Shown: positions 1-6,412 of the stretch, one piece after another
Position numbering within the stretch: the stretch's first letter is position 1
Layout of the letters: each line of letters opens with the position of its first letter
Assembly (NCBI GenBank): GCA_003448835.1
Contig: DLXM01000293.1
Coordinates: 1-10,512 of the forward strand
Origin: Bacteroidota bacterium
GTDB lineage: Bacteria; Bacteroidota; Rhodothermia; Balneolales; HLUCCA01
Reading direction: 5' to 3'
Length of the DNA stretch: 10,512 nucleotides
Made by a program: the position numbers and the translations under genes
Notes under the pieces: generated by a model
What the model saw: only the letters and a program-made list of their open reading frames with translations
What the model was told of the DNA's origin: nothing
Databases searched by the model: none

Positions 1-109
1 AGCCACGCAGTCTACCGACGTAAATCGTGAGCAAAGCGAGCGAAAAGGGGAAGAGGGGGGCTTAGATTGTAAAAATGGCAGTTTGGGTGACGGAATGGCA
101 CATTTTCGT

Positions 110-149
110 TATCAGAATCTGACAAAATGGATCCATCCAACTGACAAAA
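110..149. promoter_or_regulatory. Candidate enhancer-binding-protein site(s) upstream of hsp20
   Basis: An imperfect 15-base palindrome, TATCAGAATCTGACA (110-124, one mismatched pair), overlaps the first copy of a direct repeat CTGACAAAA (119-127). The second copy is at 141-149, 22 bp away, about two helical turns. Between them lies the perfect palindrome ATGGATCCAT (127-136). A second pair of words, AATGGCA, is at 74-80 and 94-100, spaced 20 bp. The block lies roughly 55-95 bp upstream of the expected start of the sigma-54 promoter at 177-193, a normal distance for an NtrC-type activator site. Which protein binds, if any, cannot be read from the sequence. In the rest of positions 1-176 I recognise no gene. 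Confidence 0.4.
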
Positions 150-176
150 AAGCACAATTTTTATCAAGGTTTGGGT

Positions 177-193
177 TTGGCACGCAGTTTGCA
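177..193 (+). promoter_or_regulatory. Sigma-54 (RpoN) promoter of hsp20
   Basis: The sequence TTGGCACG-CAGT-TTGCA matches the sigma-54 consensus YTGGCACG-N4-TTGCW at every defined position. The diagnostic GG (179-180) and GC (191-192) are separated by exactly 10 bases. If C192 is -12, transcription should start near 204, giving a leader of about 35 nt before the hsp20 start codon at 239. Sigma-54 promoters require an ATP-driven enhancer-binding protein, so hsp20 should be switched on by a dedicated signal rather than expressed at a basal level. The match is complete and correctly placed before a gene, which makes chance unlikely. Confidence 0.88.
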
Positions 194-228
194 ACTTCTT
201 GAGTGTAACTATAAACACTAATTCCAAT

Positions 229-233
229 GGAGG
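229..233 (+). promoter_or_regulatory. Shine-Dalgarno GGAGG that sets the hsp20 start
   Basis: GGAGG ends 5 bases before ATG 239, an ideal spacing. The in-frame ATG at 227 overlaps this motif and has no such sequence ahead of it, so 239 is the likely start. This is the only clear Shine-Dalgarno sequence before a gene in the window. A short TTCC (222-225) could pair with GGAA (232-235) and partly cover it, but four base pairs make a weak stem. Confidence 0.8.
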
Positions 234-238
234 AAAAA

Positions 239-685
239 ATGACACTCATTAGATATAACAAACCAAACAGAGAAATCGACAATTTTGTACCAAAAACTTT
301 TTCTCAATTTCTGGATACCGTATTTGATGACGTATTGAACACGAATCGTCCTGTTGAAGGAAATTACTTACCTGGTTTGGATGTCAAAGAGACTGAATCT
401 GCGTTCGAAATCGAGGTAATGTTGCCAGGAATCAACAAAGACGATATCAAAATTGATCTTGAAGATCGTGTATTGACAGTGAGCGGTGAGAGAAAATCCA
501 TCAAAGAAGAGGACAATGTGAAGTATCACTTGGTTGAGTCTCGTTATGGACGATTCAATCGAAGCCTAACGTTGCCAACCAATATCAATCGTGATTCAAT
601 TGATGCTTCCTATACAGATGGTGTCTTGAAAATTTCGATTGAGAAAGACGAAAAAGCGATCACAAAACAAATTCAGATCAAATAA
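239..685 (+). CDS. hsp20: Small heat-shock protein, Hsp20/alpha-crystallin family
   Basis: An ATP-independent holdase that binds unfolding cytoplasmic proteins and keeps them in a state that ClpB and DnaK can refold. The 148-residue product has a short N-terminal arm (about 1-45). An alpha-crystallin domain (about 46-140) follows, with LPG at 62-64, the YGRFNRSLTLP block at 103-113 and the signature GVLKI at 128-132. The C-terminal tail carries the I-x-I oligomerisation motif (I145, I147). Length and layout are normal for bacterial class A sHsps. An alternative start at 227 would add four residues, but the GGAGG at 229-233 favours 239. Transcription is predicted from the sigma-54 promoter at 177-193 and ends at the hairpin at 733-765, so the gene is probably monocistronic. 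The family call is secure. Sigma-54 control is inferred from the promoter match. Confidence 0.95.
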   Translation: MTLIRYNKPNREIDNFVPKTFSQFLDTVFDDVLNTNRPVEGNYLPGLDVKETESAFEIEVMLPGINKDDIKIDLEDRVLTVSGERKSIKEEDNVKYHLVESRYGRFNRSLTLPTNINRDSIDASYTDGVLKISIEKDEKAITKQIQIK

Positions 686-732
686 ATCTGAATAGCACAG
701 ACTAAGATTGAGATTAGATTAGTTTAGGTGGG

Positions 733-765
733 GGATGTCATTCTTCAGTGAGTGGCATCCTTTTT
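733..765 (+). terminator. Rho-independent terminator of hsp20
   Basis: GGATGTCATT (733-742) pairs with AGTGGCATCC (751-760) to give a ten-pair stem with two G-U wobbles and an 8-base loop. Five T residues (761-765) follow. It acts on the plus strand only, because the minus strand has no T tract after the stem. It overlaps the last codons and the stop of the convergent arsC gene. Confidence 0.85.
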
Positions 766-1380
766 AACCTGCTCCATCACCCACATCATTTCGCGGCCGA
801 TTTCTTTGCTTCGACGCAGATAGACTGCACGTCGTTTGGGTGTGTTGTCAGATTCTTTGGGATCTTTAAATGAGAGCGGGACACGTAGTGATGCGCCGGG
901 AACAATTGGACAAGCTTCTGCGGCTTCATCGCAGACCATTACAGCACAAAAATTGGATTTGGGCAGTGATTCATGGGTCAATGTTTTCGAAAATCCGATT
1001 GTACTCGGAATCATACCACTGATTCTGATTTCGTAGTATGGATTTGATGCTACATTGTCCGGAGCATTGATCTCAAATCCACATTCGGCAAGTGCCTCGA
1101 CAGTGTGAGGATGCATTGCCGTTGATTCGGTCCCTGCTGAGTATGTTTTGATTCCCTCAATATCATAGAATTCAGCTGCAGCAGTTGCCCAATTCTGTGC
1201 CATGTGACTACGTCTGGAATTGTGGGTACATACAAAAATCAGGTCGCGATTTGAAGGGTCGGTTGACAACCAATCTGCGATTTTTGACAGTTTTTCGATA
1301 CGCGATTGATCTGGTGCCGGAATGGATTCCAGTACTTCGTGCAATGTTGCGTTTAAACGTGGATAAAGCTTTTTACTCAT
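745..1380 (-). CDS. arsC: Arsenate reductase / low-molecular-weight tyrosine-phosphatase-like protein (ArsC)
   Basis: Predicted to reduce arsenate to arsenite in the cytoplasm using thioredoxin. The 211-residue protein has the phosphatase P-loop CX5R-S (C51 to R57, in VCTHNSRRSHM). A D-P motif (D173-P174) probably supplies the general acid. C150 and C157 are seven residues apart, the same spacing as Cys82 and Cys89 of the well-studied pI258 ArsC, so the three-cysteine relay of thioredoxin-linked enzymes is present. Compared with that roughly 130-residue enzyme, this protein has about 40 extra N-terminal residues and a longer segment between the P-loop and the cysteine pair. Similar long forms are, to my knowledge, often annotated simply as protein-tyrosine-phosphatase. 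It lies 63 nt downstream of arsR on the same strand, probably as a two-gene operon. No arsenite exporter gene is in the window. A phosphatase role is the main alternative. Confidence 0.85.
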   Translation of the reverse strand: MSKKLYPRLNATLHEVLESIPAPDQSRIEKLSKIADWLSTDPSNRDLIFVCTHNSRRSHMAQNWATAAAEFYDIEGIKTYSAGTESTAMHPHTVEALAECGFEINAPDNVASNPYYEIRISGMIPSTIGFSKTLTHESLPKSNFCAVMVCDEAAEACPIVPGASLRVPLSFKDPKESDNTPKRRAVYLRRSKEIGREMMWVMEQVKKDATH

Positions 1381-1456
1381 GTCCCGAAGATAGTGTATAT
1401 ATGGGACATTATCATTTTAAATTAATGTTAAATCACGGGATATCTATTGTCCCATA
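1379..1456 (-). promoter_or_regulatory. Mutually exclusive stems in the arsR-arsC junction
   Basis: Read on the minus strand, three segments share one core. Segment A, TATGGGACA (1456-1448), lies in the last codons of arsR. Segment B contains ATGTCCCATA (1409-1400). Segment C, GGGACAT (1385-1379), runs into the arsC start codon. B can pair with A over 9 bp or with C over 7 bp (17-nt loop), but not with both. The B:C form would bury the arsC start, and the A:B form would free it. This resembles a translational switch, though chance or a repeated DNA operator word remains possible. Confidence 0.3.
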
Positions 1457-1848
1457 GTGCAACAATTTTCGATGACAAACTCGACGATGTAATGGTCAGC
1501 TTCTTTGAGAGCTGCAATAGAATTATCGTCAAGTCCTTCGAGTAGCAGTTCAATATCATGAAGCCCTTGTTCACTTTTCGCGAACATACTTCGAAGGGTT
1601 GATACCAGTCCTTTGTTGTTGGCAATGCGATCTGAAAGACGGTAATACATCCAGGTTCCTTTGCGGTCTGATGTGACGATATCACGACTGCGGAGATACC
1701 CTAAATGTCGGCTAACCCGGGTTTGTGGCATGTCCAGAACGCGCTGAAAATCTGCTACACAAAGATATGGACTCGCAATGAGTAGATTTATCATTCTTAG
1801 TCGATTTTCATCTGCGAGAGATTCGAAAAGCTGTGTAATTTGTGTCAT
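1444..1848 (-). CDS. arsR: ArsR-family metalloid-responsive repressor
   Basis: A winged-helix DNA-binding repressor expected to leave its operator when it binds As(III) or Sb(III). The 134-residue protein starts with the typical LFESLADENRLRMINLL segment (7-23). The helix-turn-helix is at about 31-53 with recognition helix QTRVSRHLGYLR (42-53), followed by the beta-wing (about 54-70, ending TWMYYRLS). The classical E. coli ligand site CVC in helix 3 is incomplete: this protein reads YLCVAD with only C30. Instead it has a vicinal pair C129-C130 five residues from the C-terminus, reminiscent of ArsR proteins whose metalloid site uses a C-terminal cysteine pair. It is the first gene of the arsR-arsC pair and is divergent from htrA. 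The family and its link to arsC are clear. The exact inducer is inferred. Confidence 0.88.
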   Translation of the reverse strand: MTQITQLFESLADENRLRMINLLIASPYLCVADFQRVLDMPQTRVSRHLGYLRSRDIVTSDRKGTWMYYRLSDRIANNKGLVSTLRSMFAKSEQGLHDIELLLEGLDDNSIAALKEADHYIVEFVIENCCTMGQ

Positions 1849-1864
1849 AGTACTATTATTTGTT

Positions 1865-1874
1865 TATTCGAATA
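1865..1874. promoter_or_regulatory. Candidate ArsR operator
   Basis: TATTCGAATA is a perfect 10-bp palindrome 16 bp upstream of the arsR start codon. It falls at the expected transcription start of the candidate promoter at 1882-1909, where a bound dimer would block initiation. AT-rich dyads of this type are usual for ArsR/SmtB repressors. It is short, so chance is possible. Confidence 0.4.
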
Positions 1875-1881
1875 CATTAAT

Positions 1882-1909
1882 ATAATAACAATTTTGCAAT
1901 AATTTTCAA
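1882..1909 (-). promoter_or_regulatory. Candidate promoter of arsR-arsC
   Basis: On the minus strand TTGAAA (1909-1904) and TATTAT (1887-1882) are separated by 16 bases, an E. coli-like -35/-10 arrangement. The whole region is AT-rich, so such matches arise easily, and a Bacteroidota-type host may use other elements. The 169-bp divergent interval (1849-2017) must also hold the htrA promoter. I found no convincing match for that one, only the palindrome ATTGATCAAT at 1979-1988. Confidence 0.3.
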
Positions 1910-2017
1910 TTTTTTTTCATCTGATTTTCGCTTAAACACAATATTTTTAGGGCTGATTCTGTTAAGTAACCGAAAGTGATTGATCAATTATTACTATAAA
2001 CTTTAAAACTATTATAT

Positions 2018-3526
2018 ATGTCTACAAGTTTGACGAAATACAGCGCTCTATTTATGCTGCTTCTCCTTGTTGTTGCCCTCAATGTCTGGGGTAATCCGTT
2101 TAATTGGGTCGTTGATGAAAATGAAACTTCTAATACCTCACTGGCATTTTTACAAGATCCAATTCCTGTTGATGATGGAAAGAAACCTGCCGACAGACCG
2201 CTTCAAAGTATGCGGGACTTTTCAAATGCTATGGTTGATATCGCTGAGGGTGCTAATCCAACTGTTGTAACTGTGTTTACCGAACGAACGATTCGACAAC
2301 GAACTATTGATCCTTTTGCTGATTTCTTCGGTTTTGGTCCTCGTGGTGGGCAACCACAGCAACGTGAGTTTCGACAAGCGGGACAAGGTTCTGGCGTCAT
2401 CGTATCCGCTGATGGTTATATATTGACGAACAATCATGTAATCAGTGAAGCTGATACAGTAAAAATCAGGATGATGAACAATCAGGTTTATCCTGCTACT
2501 GTGGTTGGAGCTGATCCAAATACAGATATTGCCGTACTGAAAATCGAAGGTGCTGATTTACCGTCTATGAAATTGGGTGATTCGGATGAACTTCGGGTCG
2601 GTGAGTGGATTTTGGCCATTGGTAGTCCGTTGGATGAAAACCTTGCACATACAGTTACCATGGGTATCGTGAGTGCAAAAGGGCGATCCGGCGTTGGACT
2701 CCTCGATTATGAGGATTTTATACAGACGGATGCTGCAATAAATCCAGGTAACTCAGGTGGTGCACTTATTAATCTGGATGGTGAATTAGTAGGTATTAAT
2801 ACCGCGATTGCATCCAGATCAGGCGGATTTCAGGGAATTGGATTTGCGATTCCGGTGAATCTTGCTCGTAATATTATGCGGTCTATCATCGAAACCGGGA
2901 AAGTAACTCGTAGTTATATTGGCATTGCACCTCAAAATATCGATGCTAACATCGCCCGTGCTTTTAATTTGAAAACACCAGAGGGTGTGCTTGTTGCGAG
3001 TGTAGTCGAAGATAGTCCGGCAGATATAGCTGGTCTTAAAGAAGGGGATGTAATACGTGAAGCAGATGGACGTAAAATGGCAAATACTGCTCAATTCCGT
3101 GGTTATATTGCTGCTCAGGCACCAGGTGATGACATTCGTTTGTCTATTCTACGTGATAATGAAGAGATAAATATCACGGTGAAAGTTACTGAGATGTCAC
3201 AAGATGAAGTCATTGCTCGTGCAGGAAGTCGTGGACTTTGGGAACGAACCGGATTTGCGGTTATTGACCTCACTAATGCTAAACTGCAGGAATTAGGATT
3301 GAGATCTGGCGTTCGTGGAGTTATTGTAGATGAAATTTCTGAGGAAAGTGCTGCTTTTGCCAATAATCTGAGGAAAGATGACATTATCACTGCTGTGAAT
3401 CGTCGTCCGGTTCGAAGTATTGAAGAATTTAATCAACTTGTTTCGAGCGTTGAATCCGGACAGGTTGTATTACTTCAGGTTCTACGTGGAAGAACTTCCT
3501 CATTCGTCGCTTTTGAAATAAATTAA
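2018..3526 (+). CDS. htrA: Periplasmic Do-type serine protease (HtrA/DegP family)
   Basis: Degrades, and may chaperone, misfolded proteins in the cell envelope. The 502-residue protein opens with a hydrophobic segment (about 8-22) that is a signal peptide or membrane anchor; no strong cleavage site is evident. The trypsin-like domain (about 65-295) has the triad H140 (TNNHVI), D170 (NTDIAVLKI) and S246 (NPGNSGGALIN). Before it comes a loop rich in G, F, Q and R (about 90-122), in the place of the regulatory LA loop. Two PDZ domains follow (about 298-392 and 408-500), each with the usual hydrophobic strand and G-L-x-x-x-D-x-I type repeat. The two-PDZ layout is that of DegP/DegQ rather than DegS. 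The start has no Shine-Dalgarno sequence. A hairpin with a T tract follows the stop codon. Substrate range cannot be inferred. Confidence 0.95.
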   Translation: MSTSLTKYSALFMLLLLVVALNVWGNPFNWVVDENETSNTSLAFLQDPIPVDDGKKPADRPLQSMRDFSNAMVDIAEGANPTVVTVFTERTIRQRTIDPFADFFGFGPRGGQPQQREFRQAGQGSGVIVSADGYILTNNHVISEADTVKIRMMNNQVYPATVVGADPNTDIAVLKIEGADLPSMKLGDSDELRVGEWILAIGSPLDENLAHTVTMGIVSAKGRSGVGLLDYEDFIQTDAAINPGNSGGALINLDGELVGINTAIASRSGGFQGIGFAIPVNLARNIMRSIIETGKVTRSYIGIAPQNIDANIARAFNLKTPEGVLVASVVEDSPADIAGLKEGDVIREADGRKMANTAQFRGYIAAQAPGDDIRLSILRDNEEINITVKVTEMSQDEVIARAGSRGLWERTGFAVIDLTNAKLQELGLRSGVRGVIVDEISEESAAFANNLRKDDIITAVNRRPVRSIEEFNQLVSSVESGQVVLLQVLRGRTSSFVAFEIN

Positions 3527-3544
3527 TTGCTATCTTGCTCAGAG

Positions 3545-3595
3545 GCCGGAAACTACATGGCAACGTATCAGGCTGCCTTAGTTACCGGCTTTTTT
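3545..3595 (+). terminator. Terminator-like hairpin between htrA and the rluA-like gene
   Basis: GCCGG-A-AACTA (3545-3555) pairs with TAGTT-A-CCGGC (3579-3589) over 5 + 5 bp around one A-A mismatch. An inner GGCA/TGCC stem (3559-3562 with 3574-3577) adds to it, and six T residues follow (3590-3595). It should stop htrA transcripts. It ends only 22 nt before the start codon of the next gene, so that gene must rely on read-through or on a promoter embedded in the hairpin. Confidence 0.75.
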
Positions 3596-3617
3596 ATTTA
3601 TATCAATCCCATTTTCT

Positions 3618-4289
3618 GTGCAAAAGCTGAACATACTATTCGAAGATAATCATGTAATCGTAGTCGATAAACCGGTAAATATTGCGGTTCAGGCTGATGA
3701 ATCCGGTGATGTGGATCTTCAAACTATGCTGAAGGATTACATAGCCCGGGAGTACAACAAACCGGGTAATGTTTTCTTAGGGATTGTACATCGTTTGGAT
3801 CGTCCCGTTGGTGGATTGATGGTGTTTGCGAGAACTTCAAAAGGTGCATCTCGTTTATCTGATAGTATTCGCCGTTTTGAAATGGATAAGATCTATCATG
3901 CAGTTGTTCAAGGGAAGGCTCCGGATAAAGGGACGCTTGTGCATTGGCTGGTTAAGGATGCCGCCAGGAATATGGTAACTGCTCACGATAAAATGGTCAA
4001 GGACTCCAAAGAAGCAGTTTTGCATTATGAGCGCGTGGCGTTTAGTGAGGGATTATCACTATTGAAAATAGATCTCGAAACCGGTCGTCCGCATCAAATC
4101 CGGGTACAATGTAAAGCAATGGGACATCCAATCTGGGGTGATCAGCGCTATAATGAAGATGCTAAAGTTGGTCAGCAAATTGCGTTGAGAGCTACTTCGC
4201 TCAGCTTTCCTCACCCAACCACAAAAGAGCGATTGAAATTCAATCTTGAGCTTCCCAACGCTCAACCATGGGGCAAGCTGAAACGCTAA
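3618..4289 (+). CDS. RluA-family RNA pseudouridine synthase
   Basis: Converts uridine to pseudouridine in rRNA or tRNA. The 223-residue protein is essentially the catalytic domain alone, without the N-terminal S4 domain found in RluC and RluD, so it resembles RluA or TruC in build. The catalytic motif is VHRLDRPVGGL (58-68) with D61 as the nucleophile. The second family block, LETGRPHQIRVQ (153-164), precedes GHPIWGDQRY (169-178). The reading frame can begin only at GTG 3618, because no in-frame ATG or TTG lies between it and the hairpin upstream, and there is no Shine-Dalgarno sequence. The family is certain. The modified position cannot be told from the sequence, so no gene symbol is given. 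Confidence 0.93.
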   Translation: MQKLNILFEDNHVIVVDKPVNIAVQADESGDVDLQTMLKDYIAREYNKPGNVFLGIVHRLDRPVGGLMVFARTSKGASRLSDSIRRFEMDKIYHAVVQGKAPDKGTLVHWLVKDAARNMVTAHDKMVKDSKEAVLHYERVAFSEGLSLLKIDLETGRPHQIRVQCKAMGHPIWGDQRYNEDAKVGQQIALRATSLSFPHPTTKERLKFNLELPNAQPWGKLKR

Positions 4290-4443
4290 TCAAATATCAA
4301 GATGCGCTATAGCGATCGGATAAAATGATTGAAGATTGGTGGTTTCGATAGATTCGAAGTGATAGTATTGCCAGTGAATTAATGTTCCATCAACGCAATT
4401 TAGTTTTATTGAGCGTTTTAAAACTTATGATTCATGGTACTAA

Positions 4444-4471
4444 AAACTAAATTTGCACTGTTACTTAGTTT
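4444..4471 (-). terminator. Possible weak terminator of dsbD
   Basis: On the minus strand AAACTAA (4471-4465) and TTAGTTT (4450-4444) form a 7-bp AT-rich stem with a 14-nt loop, and the T tract extends to 4442. It lies 38 nt past the dsbD stop codon, a sensible place, but it has little GC and may be weak. The convergent gap 4290-4508 also holds AACGC/GCGTT (4392-4396 with 4413-4417, then TTTT) on the plus strand, a still weaker candidate, and the 10-bp palindrome CGCTATAGCG at 4305-4314. Confidence 0.3.
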
Positions 4472-4508
4472 GTGAAACCCTACACAATGCGGACCAACAA
4501 TCGTGGTG

Positions 4509-6308
4509 TCAGTCGACTTTCTCAACCTGTTCGAGGAAATCTTCAGGATTTAGAAATCCGATGACTCTAGCACTTTTGACTTCTTGTCCGTCACTACCAA
4601 TAAATGCGATTGTCGGTACTCCAATGATTTCGAATTGCTGGCGAAGAAGTTCAGATTCCTCCGAATCGAAATTGGTCAAATCCACTTTGAATCGTTTAAA
4701 TTCATCCAATGCTGTGATAACGCCCTCATCCACAAAGGTAACCTGATCTAATTCCAGACAAGGTATGCACCAGTCAGCATAGAAATCCAACACAATAAGT
4801 GAACCTTCAGCAAGTGCCAATTCGTAGGCTTCACTGCTGTATGGAGTCCATTCAACGCTTGGTTTCGTCAGGTTTTGAACCATCAACACTCCAAAAACGA
4901 TAGATACCACACCCACCAACATTTTTACAGCCTGGAAACCTTTTTTGTCACGACCACTGCGTTCCAGGAACCCAAGATATATCCCACCTAAGAGTAGGGT
5001 TGCGGCTAAAATCCACGGGGTCAGTTTTGCAAAGAATGCAAGTCCGATGTAAAATAATCCGACGCCCACGAGGACAATTCCGAATACTTTTTTGACCCAA
5101 ATCATCCAGACACCGGATTTTGGTAGTTTTTGAAGTAATCCCGAGAATGTACCCAGAATCAAATATGGGAATCCTAGTCCAAGTGACAGGATAAAAAATG
5201 ACCAGAATCCAAAAAACGGGTCTCCGTTGGCACCGACAAATGCGAGCAGTGCGATGATAGGCGGACCAATACATGGGGCAGCAAATACACCCACGACAAG
5301 TCCTGAAACATAAACTCCGATAAAACCGGAGGCACTTTGTCCGCCAAGTTTACTTGTAATCCAGTATGGCATCTGGATTTCATAGAGGCCGAACATGCTG
5401 AGTGCGAGACCCATCAACAGGAGACCGATGATTGCAAGAACAACTGGACTCTGAAGCGCAGAACCGAATAGTCCGCCACTCAATGCTGCAACCACCCCTA
5501 GCACGCTGTACATTGTTGCTATTCCAAGTACATATGTGAGTGCTTTCAAGAAAACCCGAGCCATGTTGGTATCGGTTTGTCCACCAAAAATGGATACTGT
5601 TACCGAGATCATTGGATACACACAGGGTGTAAGATTGAGGGCTAATCCGATGAAGAAAATGGCCACAAATGCCCAGAATAGTCCACTTTCGTCAATCAAT
5701 GAGGCAATTTGATTTTGTTCGCCGGCCTGGTCAAAGGTTACAAAATTACCACTACCAGGCTCGTAACTTTCAAAAGCGGTAATGTCGGTAGTTGTGACTT
5801 CATCCGGAGAGTCCGTTATACGAATGGAAAAACTTACAGGAATGTTGGATGGTGCAAGGCAAACCTGATCGTCGCACGCCTGTACTCGAAGTGATCCTGA
5901 AATCTCGAAATCGCCGACAGTTGCGTCCTGAGCAACATCAAAGCTTAAAAAAATAGGTGATTCACCTTCATAGACGTGTAGTAATTGTCCCTGTGCGAAG
6001 GAGAACTCAAATTCTATGTAAGGTGGATATTGAATGTCCCGGGGTTGAATTGCATCCGGAAGATCCAGATTCAAGGTTGTACCGATGAGCCATTCGAGAG
6101 TCGGACGATTCGCGTTTATGTGCCATCCATCATCAATATTCATCACTACAACAGCCTGAAATGATTCTCCGGCAAGTACTGCTGTTTGGGATGTTTCGGT
6201 AGTTACTTGTAATTTCGATGCACTGGTTACTGGCTGTGCGTGAAGCAGGGATACGTTTAGCGCCAGAACGACAATACTAAGTAGCGCAAGTATGTTTCGG
6301 AATTTCAT
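4509..6308 (-). CDS. dsbD: Thiol:disulfide interchange protein DsbD
   Basis: Carries reducing power from cytoplasmic thioredoxin across the inner membrane to periplasmic thiol proteins. The start at 6308 gives 599 residues beginning with a clean signal peptide (MKFRNILALLSIVVLALNVSLLHA). An upstream in-frame ATG at 6380 would place 24 polar residues before it and is unlikely. The order is a periplasmic N-terminal domain with C145 and C150 (QACDDQVCLAP), then about eight membrane segments (about 208-475), then a thioredoxin domain (about 485-599) with C514 and C517 (ADWCIPC). The membrane domain has C229 (LTPCVYP) and C346 (AAPCIGPP). All six cysteines of the E. coli relay are thus present. 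The gene lies 104 nt downstream of a thioredoxin-like lipoprotein on the same strand, which is a plausible partner. No Shine-Dalgarno sequence is visible. Confidence 0.95.
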   Translation of the reverse strand: MKFRNILALLSIVVLALNVSLLHAQPVTSASKLQVTTETSQTAVLAGESFQAVVVMNIDDGWHINANRPTLEWLIGTTLNLDLPDAIQPRDIQYPPYIEFEFSFAQGQLLHVYEGESPIFLSFDVAQDATVGDFEISGSLRVQACDDQVCLAPSNIPVSFSIRITDSPDEVTTTDITAFESYEPGSGNFVTFDQAGEQNQIASLIDESGLFWAFVAIFFIGLALNLTPCVYPMISVTVSIFGGQTDTNMARVFLKALTYVLGIATMYSVLGVVAALSGGLFGSALQSPVVLAIIGLLLMGLALSMFGLYEIQMPYWITSKLGGQSASGFIGVYVSGLVVGVFAAPCIGPPIIALLAFVGANGDPFFGFWSFFILSLGLGFPYLILGTFSGLLQKLPKSGVWMIWVKKVFGIVLVGVGLFYIGLAFFAKLTPWILAATLLLGGIYLGFLERSGRDKKGFQAVKMLVGVVSIVFGVLMVQNLTKPSVEWTPYSSEAYELALAEGSLIVLDFYADWCIPCLELDQVTFVDEGVITALDEFKRFKVDLTNFDSEESELLRQQFEIIGVPTIAFIGSDGQEVKSARVIGFLNPEDFLEQVEKVD

Positions 6309-6382
6309 AAGCTGAATGATATCTCTGAGAATGATTTTAGAATAATATCTTTTTGAATTCTGATGACTGTCAACCAGCATAT

Positions 6383-6401
6383 TTGTGAATAAATTTCACA
6401 A
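6383..6401. promoter_or_regulatory. Inverted repeat between the lipoprotein gene and dsbD
   Basis: TTGTGAA-TAAAT-TTCACAA is a perfect 7-bp dyad starting 12 nt after the lipoprotein stop codon. No T tract follows on the minus strand, so it is not a standard terminator. It resembles a Crp-type site (TGTGA-N6-TCACA), but the spacer is 7 rather than 6. It could be an operator for dsbD or an RNA hairpin that stabilises the upstream message. Confidence 0.35.
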
Positions 6402-6412
6402 TTGCATCAGTT

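Noticed and set aside
2..202. Plus-strand frame open from the left edge to a TGA at 200-202
   Set aside because: It could be the end of an upstream gene, but the translation resembles nothing I know and runs through the hsp20 control elements.
12..245. Minus-strand open frame of 77 codons over the hsp20 promoter
   Set aside because: It covers the sigma-54 promoter and upstream repeats, has no recognisable motif and an unusual composition; likely chance.
836..1457. Plus-strand frames opposite arsC and arsR
   Set aside because: They overlap clear genes on the other strand and have no domain, leader or ribosome-binding sequence.
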